Counted from the first letter of the stretch, positions 1-8,182 are shown. The stretch: 64,000 bases of DNA from JAWOLE01 sp963815655 (GCA_963815655.1 CAWFHK010000001.1:3906001-3970000); one strand, 5' to 3'. Made by a program: numbers and translations. Notes: generated from the sequence alone by a model not told the origin.

Positions 1-1
1 G

Positions 2-805
2 CCGGGCTCGAAAGGGGAGGAAGGCCCGAGCGTCGAGCAGAGATGGGCGTCCCTGCTGACATCCTCGTTCGTGGTCATCGACCTCGACCCGCGGTTCGAG
101 ACCGAGGCCGACGCCGAGTCGAAACGGCCGGGGCGGATGACGGTCCTGGAGCTGAACCTGGGAAGGGGCCCGCGGGCGTGGGTCCGGAATTTCACGGCCC
201 GGGTCAAGGTCCGCCAGTATCGCGAGATCCGGCGCGTTCTCGACAGGGAATGCGCCGGGAACCCGTTTCTCTCCTCCATCCACGACGACTTGAGCCGCAT
301 GATCCGGCGGCGGGGAGACGAGGGACTCGACAGGGAGGAGATCCTGGCGGAAATCGAGGATCGGGCGTCGAACTACTACGAAGGGCTCTGGGCCTGCTGC
401 TCCCAGGTCGAGAAGCTCGCGCTCGAGCATCTCGCCGAAGACGGTTTCGCCAACTACCGGGACGGCAAGGTCGTCCGGCGATTGATCGCCCGGGGCCTCG
501 TGCGTCGGGACCCCCATCTCCGTCTCATGAACGAGACGTTCCGGCGCTTCGTCGTGTCCACCATCCGCCGCAACGAGATCGCCGCGCTGGAGCAGGACAC
601 CCAGGCGAGCGCCTGGGACAACTTCAAGCGGCCCTTCGCGACGATTCTGGCGCTCGTCCTGGTGCTCTTCGTGGCCACCCAGAAGGAGCGCTTCGACGCC
701 ACGATGGCGGTCATCCTCGGGGCGACCGGCGTTCTTCCTTCGCTGCTCAAGCTGGCGGGGCTCCTGATCGGCGAGAAGTCGCCGGTCCCGGCGAAGCCGG
801 GATAG
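2..805 (+). CDS. C-terminal end of a large membrane-attached protein (winged-helix-like, partial)
   Basis: The frame is open from the first base of the window, so the true start lies upstream; a GTG at 71 is an unlikely start. About 267 residues are visible. The middle part (motifs LWACCSQVEKLAL and LRLMNETFRRFV) looks like the winged-helix segment that follows the ATPase core of many AAA/STAND proteins. It is followed by two hydrophobic stretches (FATILALVLVLFVAT and MAVILGATGVLPSLLKLAG), then a short Pro-rich tail. I infer a signalling or defence-type NTPase anchored by its C-terminus, but the nucleotide-binding domain is outside the window and cannot be confirmed. The next genes lie on the same strand within 100 bp and may be co-transcribed. 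Confidence 0.6.
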   Translation, partial: PGSKGEEGPSVEQRWASLLTSSFVVIDLDPRFETEADAESKRPGRMTVLELNLGRGPRAWVRNFTARVKVRQYREIRRVLDRECAGNPFLSSIHDDLSRMIRRRGDEGLDREEILAEIEDRASNYYEGLWACCSQVEKLALEHLAEDGFANYRDGKVVRRLIARGLVRRDPHLRLMNETFRRFVVSTIRRNEIAALEQDTQASAWDNFKRPFATILALVLVLFVATQKERFDATMAVILGATGVLPSLLKLAGLLIGEKSPVPAKPG

Positions 806-899
806 CGGCGACGTCGATGGCTCGCGCCCGCGAGGTATTCTCCGGATTCCGTCAGGGGACATCGTCCGGCGCGCCGCCGGGCCGGAAGGGAGGAACGCT

Positions 900-1238
900 G
901 TGACGCCTCGGGTCAAGCCCGGCGACAAGATCACGACGACGGTCAAGTTGTCGAAGGAGTCCGACGTCCGGTTCGACGTCCTCCGCGGCATGACGATCAT
1001 CCTCCGCACGCTTCCGGGGGTCTTCGAGTACCGGGAGGAGTACGTCGTCAAACCTGCCGACGGGGACATCCAGTACTCCTGGACTTTCCTTTTTGGAACC
1101 GACGAGGGCGAGTACACGATCGAGCTCGCGGTCAACGGCGAGGAGAAGTGCGGCGGCGCCGCGCAGGCGGTCAAAGGCCGCGGGCCCTACGCGGGCGACT
1201 GCCTCTTCGAGAACGGTCCCCAGGCGCCTCAGCCATGA
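900..1238 (+). CDS. Small beta-rich hypothetical protein
   Basis: This is a 112-residue protein that I do not recognise. The GTG start is preceded by GGGAGG at a good spacing. There is no signal peptide or membrane segment. The sequence alternates charged and hydrophobic residues as in an immunoglobulin-like or jelly-roll fold (VKLSKESDVRFDV, then YTIELAVNGEEKC). Two cysteines lie in the C-terminal third. Its TGA stop overlaps the ATG of the next gene (ATGA), so the two are probably translationally coupled and functionally linked. A function cannot be assigned. Confidence 0.6.
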   Translation: MTPRVKPGDKITTTVKLSKESDVRFDVLRGMTIILRTLPGVFEYREEYVVKPADGDIQYSWTFLFGTDEGEYTIELAVNGEEKCGGAAQAVKGRGPYAGDCLFENGPQAPQP

Positions 1239-2539
1239 CGGAGCGGCGGCGGACCCGGCGGTGCCTGGGCCTCTTTCTCTGGTTGCTCCTGCTTCCCGCC
1301 TGGGTCTCTGCGCAGCCGGCCGAGGGGGATTACGGCTCGCGCCGCCGGGAGGCGATCCGGGAAGTCTCGAAGCTCTACGCCATCGCTCTCCCGCTCGAGG
1401 ACACGGTCGATCTCGCGAAGTTGAAGGAGCTCGCCGCCGCGATCGACACCGGCCGCGACGGCCGCCAGTTCACGGCGTCGTCACTCGCGACGCCGCTCGC
1501 CACCGTCATCGACCAGCCGACGACGACCAATTTCCTGTCGCTCGCCCTCGAAACGGGGGCCTTCTCGAAGACCGAGGAGAGCAATGCCCTGACCGTCTCG
1601 ACGACCCTCTATGCGGTCAAGCGTCTCTTCAACGCGAGCCCCTGGCGGTCGCTCGAGGAATACGGCGCCGACCGCAACCTGCGTTACTTCTCCGGCTCGA
1701 TGACCTTCGCGAAGGCCACGACGAACTCCGCCAGCTCCTCCAGCCAGGTCCAGGCGTGGACGGTCCGGTACCAGATCGGCAGCCGGGACCTGCGGGACTT
1801 CTACACCGATCCGACGCTCGAGTCCCTGAGCGGCGTCAATGCGTTCATCCTCTTGAAGATCAACGAACTCGTCCGCAAGAAGGACCCGGCCCGGTCTCTC
1901 GACAGCTATTCCGTCGCCGAGATCAAGGACGTCATCGTCAACTCGACCTTCACCCTCGGCCCGGAGGAGGTGAAGCTCTTTCCGCCCCTTTCGGGACGGC
2001 CGGTCGCAGTGAAGGACCTCCTGGTCGTCCGCGGCGACCTCGTGGAGCGGCTGATGGCGGCCAACGCGCCGAAGTCCGTGGGCTCGGTCAGCTTCAGCGA
2101 ATTGCGGTCCGACGCGACGAACATGGACATCTACCGGCTCGCCGGGAGCTACCAACGCAAGTTGAGCGACGCGTTGCTCTTGACGGCGAACCTGTCCGGC
2201 GAGAACCGCCAGCCCCGGGCGTCCTCGGCGGACTCAACCTACGGGGGGACCGCCGCACTGGAGCTGGCCGGCTCACTGAAGAACTTCAAGCTCGTGGAGA
2301 GCGGCGATCCGTCGCGCCTCTCGGTCGCGGTCAGCGCGCGCGTCGCCCGCCGGATGAAGTCGGAGATCATGGCCCAGGCGAAGCTCGAGTTTCTCCTTCC
2401 CAAGGGCGTTTCGATACCGATCTCCGTCACCTGGGCGAATCGGACCGACCTCGTCTCCGAGAGGATCGTCCGCGGCCACGTCGGCATCTCGTTCGACGCC
2501 GCCAGCCTGCTGACGATCGGGGGAGTCGCGCCCCGATGA
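1235..2539 (+). CDS. Exported hypothetical protein
   Basis: The protein has 434 residues and starts at the ATG that overlaps the previous stop. The first 26 residues form a clear signal peptide: a basic Arg-rich n-region, a Leu/Trp-rich core, and an AQP-type cleavage site. The mature part is Ser/Thr-rich and has many short amphipathic strands near the C-terminus (for example AQAKLEFLLP and GHVGISFDAASLL). This suggests an outer-membrane or periplasmic beta protein, but no family motif is recognised. An open frame extends upstream of this ATG but lacks a better start. The tight junction with the upstream 112-residue gene suggests a two-gene unit. The next gene follows within 40 bp. Confidence 0.65.
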   Translation: MTERRRTRRCLGLFLWLLLLPAWVSAQPAEGDYGSRRREAIREVSKLYAIALPLEDTVDLAKLKELAAAIDTGRDGRQFTASSLATPLATVIDQPTTTNFLSLALETGAFSKTEESNALTVSTTLYAVKRLFNASPWRSLEEYGADRNLRYFSGSMTFAKATTNSASSSSQVQAWTVRYQIGSRDLRDFYTDPTLESLSGVNAFILLKINELVRKKDPARSLDSYSVAEIKDVIVNSTFTLGPEEVKLFPPLSGRPVAVKDLLVVRGDLVERLMAANAPKSVGSVSFSELRSDATNMDIYRLAGSYQRKLSDALLLTANLSGENRQPRASSADSTYGGTAALELAGSLKNFKLVESGDPSRLSVAVSARVARRMKSEIMAQAKLEFLLPKGVSIPISVTWANRTDLVSERIVRGHVGISFDAASLLTIGGVAPR

Positions 2540-2573
2540 GACCGGATCGTGTGAAAACCAGGGCGGGCCGGCG

Positions 2574-3413
2574 GTGTTGCTGAAGCCGGGAGACTCCGGA
2601 GAGGGCGTCCGGTCCCTGCAGCGGGGGCTCAACAAGCTCGGCTCGCTCCTCCTCATCGACGGCGGGTTCGGGCCGGCCACACGGGACGCCGTGATCGACG
2701 GCCGGGAAGCGCTCCGGCAGCCGGGGCCGCCGGAGGCCGACGACGCGCTCCAGCAGGCGCTCGTGGCGCTCCCGGATCCGTTTCCGCCGCTCACGCCCGC
2801 CGGCGTCACGTTCATCGCGCGCGCGGAGGTCTCGGGACCGCGGGAGTACCGGGCGCGTTACAGGAACCCGGTCTGGCCGGGCGGGGCGAGCGGCATCACG
2901 ATCGGGATCGGCTACGACCTCGCCTTCGCCGGCCGCGATCGGCTGACCGCGGACTGGGGCGATCAGCTGCCCCCGGAGGCCATTGCCCGTCTGACGGAGG
3001 TCCTCGGAGCGCAGGGCTCGCCCGATCTCCTGGGCCGGGTCCGCGACATCGAGGTGCCGCTCCTCGCGGCGGTCTCGGTCTTCCTGCGGCGCTCGCTGCC
3101 GGACTATCTCCGGCAGGCGCACTCGATCTATCCGCAGGTGAACGACCTGCCGCCGGCGCGCCGGACCGCGCTCGTGAGCGTCGTCTACAACCGGGGGACG
3201 CGGCTCCAGGACAGGGACCCGGCGCGGCAGGATCGGCGCGAGATGCGGGCGATCCGCGACCTGCTCGCCGGGGCGCGCTTCGACGAGGTCGCCGGAGAGC
3301 TCGACGCGATGTCCCGGCTGTGGGACCCGGCCAGACAGGCCGGCCTCATCCAGCGGCGGCGCGACGAAGCGAGGCTCTGGCGCTCCGGGTTCGCGGCTCT
3401 CCAGCTGGACTGA
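2574..3413 (+). CDS. Peptidoglycan-binding, lysozyme-like muramidase
   Basis: This 279-residue protein has an N-terminal PG_binding_1-like repeat (about residues 1-60, motif GEGVRSLQRGLNKLG then DGGFGPATRDAV). A lysozyme-like domain follows, resembling the T4-lysozyme/pesticin clan. The probable catalytic Glu is in ARAEVSG, followed by the TIGIGYDL stretch that resembles the active-site loop of those enzymes. There is no signal peptide, so export would need a holin, a contractile system or lysis, or the enzyme acts inside an injection particle. The GTG start is uncertain because the frame stays open upstream into the previous gene and no strong ribosome site is seen. The gene ends head-to-head with the SDR gene at a shared hairpin. 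Confidence 0.7.
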   Translation: MLLKPGDSGEGVRSLQRGLNKLGSLLLIDGGFGPATRDAVIDGREALRQPGPPEADDALQQALVALPDPFPPLTPAGVTFIARAEVSGPREYRARYRNPVWPGGASGITIGIGYDLAFAGRDRLTADWGDQLPPEAIARLTEVLGAQGSPDLLGRVRDIEVPLLAAVSVFLRRSLPDYLRQAHSIYPQVNDLPPARRTALVSVVYNRGTRLQDRDPARQDRREMRAIRDLLAGARFDEVAGELDAMSRLWDPARQAGLIQRRRDEARLWRSGFAALQLD

Positions 3414-3431
3414 TCCGCCGCCCGCGGATCA
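3411..3431. terminator. Palindrome made from two convergent stop codons
   Basis: The inverted repeat TGATCCGC-CGCCC-GCGGATCA has a perfect 8-bp stem and a 5-nt loop. Its outer ends are the TGA stop of the muramidase gene and, on the other strand, the TGA stop of the SDR gene. It may act as a compact bidirectional terminator, although no T-run follows on either side. Confidence 0.4.
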
Positions 3432-4121
3432 CCACGGGAGGTCCTTGCCGCGGTGGTCGAGGAAGCGGCCGGTGTCGGAGGGCTTCAGGCGGTCGATGAC
3501 GCCGAGCATGGCGGCGGCGCTCGCGTCGGGAGAAAGGGAGGCGCCGTGGCCGCCCATGTCCGTCCTGACCCAGCCGGGAGAGATCACGATGCAGATGAAG
3601 CCCTCCCTCTTGAGCTCGGCGGCGGCGGTGCGGGTGAGCTGGTTCAGCGCCGCCTTTGACGCGCGGTAGGCGATCCAGCCTCCGCTCTCGTTTTCCGAGA
3701 TGGAGCCGAGGCCGCTCGAAAGATTGACGACGACGCGGCGCCTGCCGGCGCGCAGGTTGGGGAGGAGCGCCTGGGTCACGGCGACCGGGCCGGCGGCGTT
3801 GACGCGGAAGGCCTCCTCGAGGTCCTTCATCGAGAGGCTCCCGAACCGCGGGCCCCCGTCGCCGATGCCGGCGTTGTTGATCAGGACATCGAGCGGCTCC
3901 CCCTCGATGCGGGACGCCAGAGCCGCGATGCTCTTCTCGTCCGCGACGTCGAGCCGCTCGACGCGCAGGGGAAGCTTCGCCAGGTCACGGGCCTTCGCCG
4001 GGTTCCGGCAGGCCGCGATCACTCGGTCTCCGCGCTTGCTGAGCAGCCGCGCGAACGCGAGCCCGATCCCGCGATTGGCGCCCGTGACGAGATACGTGCG
4101 AGACCCGTTCCGTTCCGGCAC
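3429..4121 (-). CDS. Short-chain dehydrogenase/reductase
   Basis: This is a classical SDR of 230 residues. The Rossmann cofactor motif TGANRGIG is at residues 13-20, NNAG at 82-85, and the catalytic Ser-Tyr-Lys set is around S136, Y152 and K156 (YRASK). It should be a cytoplasmic NAD(P)-dependent oxidoreductase; the Arg shortly after the first Gly-rich turn hints at NADP(H). The substrate cannot be told from sequence. The start is GTG with AGGA five bases upstream. That ribosome site touches the CTAG edge of the repeat element at 4128, so the element insertion sits directly at the 5' end of this gene. Confidence 0.85.
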   Translation of the reverse strand: MPERNGSRTYLVTGANRGIGLAFARLLSKRGDRVIAACRNPAKARDLAKLPLRVERLDVADEKSIAALASRIEGEPLDVLINNAGIGDGGPRFGSLSMKDLEEAFRVNAAGPVAVTQALLPNLRAGRRRVVVNLSSGLGSISENESGGWIAYRASKAALNQLTRTAAAELKREGFICIVISPGWVRTDMGGHGASLSPDASAAAMLGVIDRLKPSDTGRFLDHRGKDLPW

Positions 4122-4127
4122 GATTTC

Positions 4128-4368
4128 CTAGCCCGCATTATTCATGAACGACTCCGGCCGCCGCTCCGATCTTTTCCGCCGATGCGGCGTCAGCGCTCCT
4201 CTGCGATGCACTTTGGCATCGCCGTCGTCGCGCTTCCTGGCCTCGACGAAGAATCTCTGTCGCGGACAACGTGTTCCCGGCGGTTCCATCGAGGAAGTGT
4301 GACAAGAAGACTTCCTCTCAACGAGATGCACCTGTTTCGGCCGGGTGTCCATGAATAATCCGGGCTAG
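4128..4368 (+). repeat. MITE-like element, family 1, long copy
   Basis: This is a 241-bp element without a coding gene. Its ends are CTAGCCCGCATTATTCATG and the reverse complement of CTAGCCCGGATTATTCATG, an imperfect terminal inverted repeat of roughly 20-30 bp. Both tips read CTAG, which could be a 4-bp target duplication. The second copy (5390-5545) is nearly identical in inverted orientation but lacks the internal 85 bp at about 4176-4260, which contains a small hairpin (GCGATGC/GCATCGC). The non-autonomous size, TIRs and two copies suggest a MITE or REP-like mobile element. The parent transposon family is not certain; IS1380-type tips are one possibility. Confidence 0.75.
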
Positions 4369-4397
4369 CGTACAACTCGAACGGCGGCGGGCCGGGA

Positions 4398-5375
4398 TCA
4401 AGAATAAGCGTTGGCGGACCAGGCGCTCCCGGGCAGGTCGGAGAGAAACCGCATGCCGGTCGTCGGCAGGATGTCGCGGGCCTCTGTGATCAGCGCGCCC
4501 TCCACGCCGGGCGTCTCCTCGAGAAGGGCGAGGCCTTCGTCCGCGCCGAGGAGGAAGGCGGCGGTCGCGTACTGTCCCGCCCGGAAGGCGGAGGCCGCGA
4601 CGACCGTGGCCGACGCCAGGCCGCGCGCCGGCCATCCCGTCCTCGCGTCGAGGATGTGGTGATAGCGGACGCCGTCCTTCACGAACCCGCGCTCGTAGTC
4701 TCCGGAGGTCGCGATGCCGGCCTCCGCGAGCGTCCGCACCGCGAAGCGGCAGCGGCCGCGGTCCCGCGGATCCAGGACGCCGACCTTCCAGGGACGGCCG
4801 TCTCCGCGGCTGCCGATCGTCCTGACGTCGCCGGCGAAGTTGACGATCGCCGCCCGGATCCCCTCCCGGTGGAGCAACTCGGCGGCGCGGTCCACCGCGT
4901 ACTCCTTGCCGACGCCGCCGAGATCGATCTCCATGCCGGAGCGCCGCAGGAAGACGGTCCGGTCCCGCCGCGAGACCGCTTCGGAGTCGACCAGCGGGAG
5001 CAGGGCCGAGACCTCGTCCCGCGACGGGACGCGGCCGCTCTTGAAGTCCCAGGCGCGCCGGAGCGCGCCGACGGTCGGATCGAACCGTCCGCCCGTGAGG
5101 GACGCGAGGGCGAGCGCCGAGGCGACGAGCTTGTCCGTCTCCTCGTCCACGGCCACGGGAGTCCGGCCCGCGTTTCGATTGATCTCCGAGACCACGCTCG
5201 ACTCGCGGTAGCGCGAGAACTTGACCTCGATGCGGCGCGCCTCGTCCTCGACGGCCCGCCCGATCTCCCGGGCGCGCCCCTCCCCCCGGTCGTCCACGAA
5301 TTCGACGAGGGCTCCTCCGCCCATCAGGGGAAAGCGCTTCTTGTAGAGGACGGGGCCTTCGACGACGGCGTCCAT
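4398..5375 (-). CDS. apbE: FAD:protein FMN transferase ApbE
   Basis: ApbE family enzymes attach FMN from FAD to a Thr or Ser of extracytoplasmic redox proteins, with Mg2+ as cofactor. All family landmarks are visible in order: FSRYRESSVVSEIN, FDPTVGALRRAW, DLGGVGKEYAVD, NFAGDVRTIG, GIATSGDYER and YHHILDARTGWP. The length (325 residues) is normal. No signal peptide or lipobox is seen at the chosen ATG, which is unusual for periplasmic ApbE. A short variable N-terminus (MDAVVEGPVLYKKRFPLMGG) precedes the domain. The gene lies downstream of DUF3570 and TlpA-DUF4266 genes, a neighbourhood known for these families. Inverted MITE-like elements flank it on both sides, so it may have been inserted as a cassette. 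No obvious flavinylation target motif was found in the neighbours. Confidence 0.93.
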   Translation of the reverse strand: MDAVVEGPVLYKKRFPLMGGGALVEFVDDRGEGRAREIGRAVEDEARRIEVKFSRYRESSVVSEINRNAGRTPVAVDEETDKLVASALALASLTGGRFDPTVGALRRAWDFKSGRVPSRDEVSALLPLVDSEAVSRRDRTVFLRRSGMEIDLGGVGKEYAVDRAAELLHREGIRAAIVNFAGDVRTIGSRGDGRPWKVGVLDPRDRGRCRFAVRTLAEAGIATSGDYERGFVKDGVRYHHILDARTGWPARGLASATVVAASAFRAGQYATAAFLLGADEGLALLEETPGVEGALITEARDILPTTGMRFLSDLPGSAWSANAYS

Positions 5376-5389
5376 TCTTCGGCCGCCGG

Positions 5390-5545
5390 CTAGCCCGGAT
5401 TATTCATGGACACTCGGCCGAAACACGCGTATCTCGTTGAGAGGAAGTCTTCTTGTCACACTTCCTCGATGGAACCGCCGGGAACACGTTGTCCTCGAAA
5501 AGATCGGAGCGGCGGCCGGAGTCGTTCATGAATAATGCGGGCTAG
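5390..5545 (-). repeat. MITE-like element, family 1, short copy
   Basis: This 156-bp copy is the inverted counterpart of 4128-4368, with the internal 85 bp missing. It fills the whole gap between the DUF3570 gene and apbE. Its CTAG tip at 5542-5545 supplies the TAG stop codon of the DUF3570 gene. Together the two copies bracket apbE as inverted repeats about 1.0 kb apart. Confidence 0.75.
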
Positions 5546-6777
5546 AACGTCCGGCTGAAGCCCGCGGTGATCGTCAGGACGGTCATGTCGGCCGCGGAGG
5601 CGGAAGCGGCCGGCCCCGCTTCGTGCGAGGTCTGGATCGGCATCACGCGGTCGCGTCCCCACTGGGTTTGAAGCGTGGCGCCCAGGCTGACTGTCAACGC
5701 GTCGTTGATCCGGCGGCCGATCGTCAGGCCGCCCTGCACGCTGTCGAGAGGAGAGAGCCGGTAGTCGGCCGACAGGAATTCCCGGGGCGCGGCGAACCGG
5801 CTGCCGTAGAACGACGCCCCCGTCTGGGTATAGAGACGGACCTGGGGCGAGACGATCCAATCGGTGAAGAGGTGCTGGTCGTACGTGGCTTCGAGCGTGT
5901 GGCCCTGGATCCCCCAGTCGTCGTTGTAGTAGCGGTAGTTGATCTTGATGGCGCCGTCCCAGAGATAGTGATGGCCGTACTTCAAGACCACGGCGCGCCG
6001 CGACCGAGTGCCCGGGCGATGCTCGGGCACGGTGTCCGTTCCCGTCGGCCCGACGGGGACCACTTTGTAGGGGTCGTCGAGATAGCCGGAGAGCCGCATC
6101 AGCGAGGCGGAGACGTCGATCAGGTCCCTGTCGGTCAGGATCCACGTCCAGCCCAGGGAGTACCCGTTCTCCGACTTGTCGAGCTGGAGGTTTCTTCCGT
6201 CCGGATTCGTGGTGGGGTTCTTCACCGGCTCGACGAGGTCGCGCGAGAACGCCACTCCCAGGTGGAGCGTGCCGCGCCCGCCCGCCATCGTCCAGGAATC
6301 GGAGATCCCGGCGCCGCGCGCGACGTAGTCGTTCTCGCTGGCGTAGGTGATGTCGACCGACGGCAGGTGCGACCCGAACTTGCGCTCGTAGGTGAGCGAG
6401 GCCGACTTGCGGCTGTCCGAGTAGTTGGACTGGGGGATGCTGCCGGCGTTGATCAGGTGCCCCGACGCCGAGGTCGTCACGTCGGCGGTCGGGTACGCGC
6501 CGGTCGGCGACGCTCCCGAGATCGCGTCGTAGCCGAGGAGAAGCCCGAGCTGCCCGTGGTCCTGCCCGAGGTCCGGGCGGAAGAGCAGGACCGGGTTCAA
6601 GACCTGGGTCCGGCCGCCGGACTCCTTGTAGAAGAGGAAGCGCGTGTCCACGGACGACTGCCCGAGGGCGTCGCGCGCGGCGAGGCTCCCGAGACCCGCG
6701 GCGATCCAGGGAAGCTCGCGCAGAAGCCGCCGGCGCGGACGGCGCGGCCGCCGCGCCGTGCGGTCAGTTGCAGCCAC
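5542..6777 (-). CDS. DUF3570 family outer-membrane beta-barrel protein
   Basis: This 411-residue protein starts with GTG and has a twin-Arg-rich signal region (residues 1-40) before the family hallmark SSVDTRFLFYKE. The rest alternates short amphipathic strands and turns, and the chain ends in Phe (SRTF), as expected for a barrel inserted by BAM. DUF3570 genes usually sit beside DUF4266, thioredoxin-like and apbE genes, exactly as here. Its role is unknown; an outer-membrane component of a flavin or thiol redox system is an inference. The start overlaps the end of the TlpA-DUF4266 gene by 14 bp, so the two are coupled. The stop codon is provided by the edge of the MITE-like element, so the original C-terminus could have been a few codons different. 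Confidence 0.85.
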   Translation of the reverse strand: MAATDRTARRPRRPRRRLLRELPWIAAGLGSLAARDALGQSSVDTRFLFYKESGGRTQVLNPVLLFRPDLGQDHGQLGLLLGYDAISGASPTGAYPTADVTTSASGHLINAGSIPQSNYSDSRKSASLTYERKFGSHLPSVDITYASENDYVARGAGISDSWTMAGGRGTLHLGVAFSRDLVEPVKNPTTNPDGRNLQLDKSENGYSLGWTWILTDRDLIDVSASLMRLSGYLDDPYKVVPVGPTGTDTVPEHRPGTRSRRAVVLKYGHHYLWDGAIKINYRYYNDDWGIQGHTLEATYDQHLFTDWIVSPQVRLYTQTGASFYGSRFAAPREFLSADYRLSPLDSVQGGLTIGRRINDALTVSLGATLQTQWGRDRVMPIQTSHEAGPAASASAADMTVLTITAGFSRTF

Positions 6778-7471
6778 AGCCGCCTCCGGAGGGACCGCCG
6801 TCGCCGGCGGAGCCTTCCTTGCTCGCGTGCACGTGCTCCCGCAGCATGCGCGTCAAGGCGTCGCCGTCCAGGCTCATGATCGGGTCCGCCAGGTAGCCCC
6901 GCTGCCACGCCTTCAGGCTGCTCGTCGCCTCGAGGCTCCGGGCGACGCGCACGTCCGCTCCCGGCGCGAGAGCGCCTCCCGAGAGGAGGGTCGAAACCGC
7001 GGCCTCGAGACTGGCGTGCGACTTCTTGTCCCCTCCCTCGAAGCGGGCGACGACCCGCCCCTCGCGGTCCAGGAGGAACGTCGTCGGCATCGCGACGACC
7101 TTGAAGACGTCCCCGGCGTGCCCGGTCGGGTCTCGGACGATCGTGAAACGCACGAGGACCTCGTCGAGGAACGCGTTGATCGCGTCCTCATTGTCCTCGA
7201 GCGTCAGCCCGACCACGCGCAGGCCCTTCGACTCGTAGCGGGCCTGGAGGGAGTCGAGAAAGGGGAAGCTCGTCCGGCACGGGACGCACCAGGACGCCCA
7301 GAAATCGAGGACGACGACCTGCCCCTTCAGCGACTCGAGCGAGAAGGGAGATCCGTTTCGGTTCTGGAACCTGACCGAGGAAATCGGCTCGGCCGCGAAA
7401 CCCGCCGCCGGCAGCGCCGCGAGGAGGGCGGCGGCCCCGAGCCTGCGAATCGCCAGAAACGGCTTGGTCAA
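6764..7471 (-). CDS. TlpA-like thioredoxin fused to a DUF4266 tail
   Basis: A probable TTG start (MTKPFLAIRR) gives 235 residues with a signal peptide ending near AAGFA. A thioredoxin/TlpA domain follows, with the redox site WCVPC (Cys62, Cys65) and the cis-Pro motif AMPTTFLLD. After about residue 185 comes a complete DUF4266 signature: AWQRGYLADP, then HVHASKEG, then a Gly-rich end GGGCGCN. DUF4266 is normally a separate small lipoprotein encoded next to a TlpA gene and DUF3570. Here the lipobox is missing and the domain is joined to TlpA in one frame. The active CxxC could exchange disulfides with the terminal CGC. The frame is open far upstream of the chosen start, but that stretch overlaps the DsbD-like gene. 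No strong ribosome site was seen, so the start is tentative. Confidence 0.85.
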   Translation of the reverse strand: MTKPFLAIRRLGAAALLAALPAAGFAAEPISSVRFQNRNGSPFSLESLKGQVVVLDFWASWCVPCRTSFPFLDSLQARYESKGLRVVGLTLEDNEDAINAFLDEVLVRFTIVRDPTGHAGDVFKVVAMPTTFLLDREGRVVARFEGGDKKSHASLEAAVSTLLSGGALAPGADVRVARSLEATSSLKAWQRGYLADPIMSLDGDALTRMLREHVHASKEGSAGDGGPSGGGCGCN

Positions 7472-7679
7472 CCGTCTGGTGTCAAACGCGATTCTGTTGA
7501 TGACGAAGTATCTCCCCCGTCCGCGCCTATCAGCAATCCGGCTGCCAGATCCCGCCCGGACGGTCGCGAGGAGCAAACGCTCGTCCTGGCGCGCGCGCGT
7601 CTCGAAGTCCCGTTGGATTGCCGGCGAAGGTGTGACCTCGCCGAGAGTCAGATCGTCCACGGAATGGGACGCCGGCTCG

Positions 7680-8159
7680 TCAGCGACGAATGGGGAGCGT
7701 CGCCTGCAGGGGGATCTTCGCCGGCGCGTAGCACTGCTTGTCGTCGCAGGCCTGAAAAGAAACGTTTCCCGAGAGGGAAACCGGGCCGGCGACGCCGGCA
7801 GGCAGGTCGAGGTCCGCCTCGAAGCGGACGGTGCCCTGGTAGACACGCAGAGGCTTGTCGGAGAAGGAGAACCGCTTCTCGACGTCCCTGGGGTAGCGCA
7901 CGGGCGAGAGCGTGCCGGGGGACGCCGCCAGGTTCACCTCCGTCGCGATGAGGTAGCTCTCCGAGGGCCGGTGGCTGTTGACGTGCCACCGGTCCCCGAT
8001 CGACATCTCGACCGCGATCGCCTGCTTCGATCCGGCGGTGACCGCCTCCGGCGCGACGAGCCTCGCCCGGATGTCCGGTTTCTCGGCCGACGCCGAAGCC
8101 GAAACGAAAGCCGACGCCGCCGCGAGGACCGCGAACAGGGAGGATCTCGATCGCGCCAT
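7680..8159 (-). CDS. DsbD N-terminal (alpha) domain-like periplasmic protein
   Basis: The protein has 159 residues with a signal peptide (MARSRSSLFAV to ASASA). It consists of one immunoglobulin-like domain of the DsbD-alpha type, ending in the diagnostic region FQACDDKQCYAPAK with two cysteines four residues apart. In full-length DsbD this domain takes electrons from the membrane domain and passes them to periplasmic thioredoxin-like proteins. Here the membrane and C-terminal domains are absent, so it probably works with another electron donor. It lies 23 bp after the M13 peptidase gene and about 200 bp before TlpA-DUF4266, a likely redox partner. The 208-bp gap to that gene shows no other feature. 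Confidence 0.8.
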   Translation of the reverse strand: MARSRSSLFAVLAAASAFVSASASAEKPDIRARLVAPEAVTAGSKQAIAVEMSIGDRWHVNSHRPSESYLIATEVNLAASPGTLSPVRYPRDVEKRFSFSDKPLRVYQGTVRFEADLDLPAGVAGPVSLSGNVSFQACDDKQCYAPAKIPLQATLPIRR

Positions 8160-8182
8160 CCGTCTCAGGGCAAGCAATCTCC

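Noticed and set aside
43..903. A 286-codon open frame overlapping the first gene
   Set aside because: Its product is Arg/Gly/Pro-rich without family pattern, while the frame beside it has winged-helix-like and membrane segments. It is a GC-driven shadow.
4128..5545. A full insertion sequence around apbE
   Set aside because: No transposase frame exists between or inside the repeats; only non-autonomous elements flank a metabolic gene.
7472..7846. An N-terminal extension of the TlpA-DUF4266 frame up to 7846
   Set aside because: It overlaps the DsbD-like gene, is Arg/Ser-rich, and would hide the signal peptide seen from the TTG at 7471.
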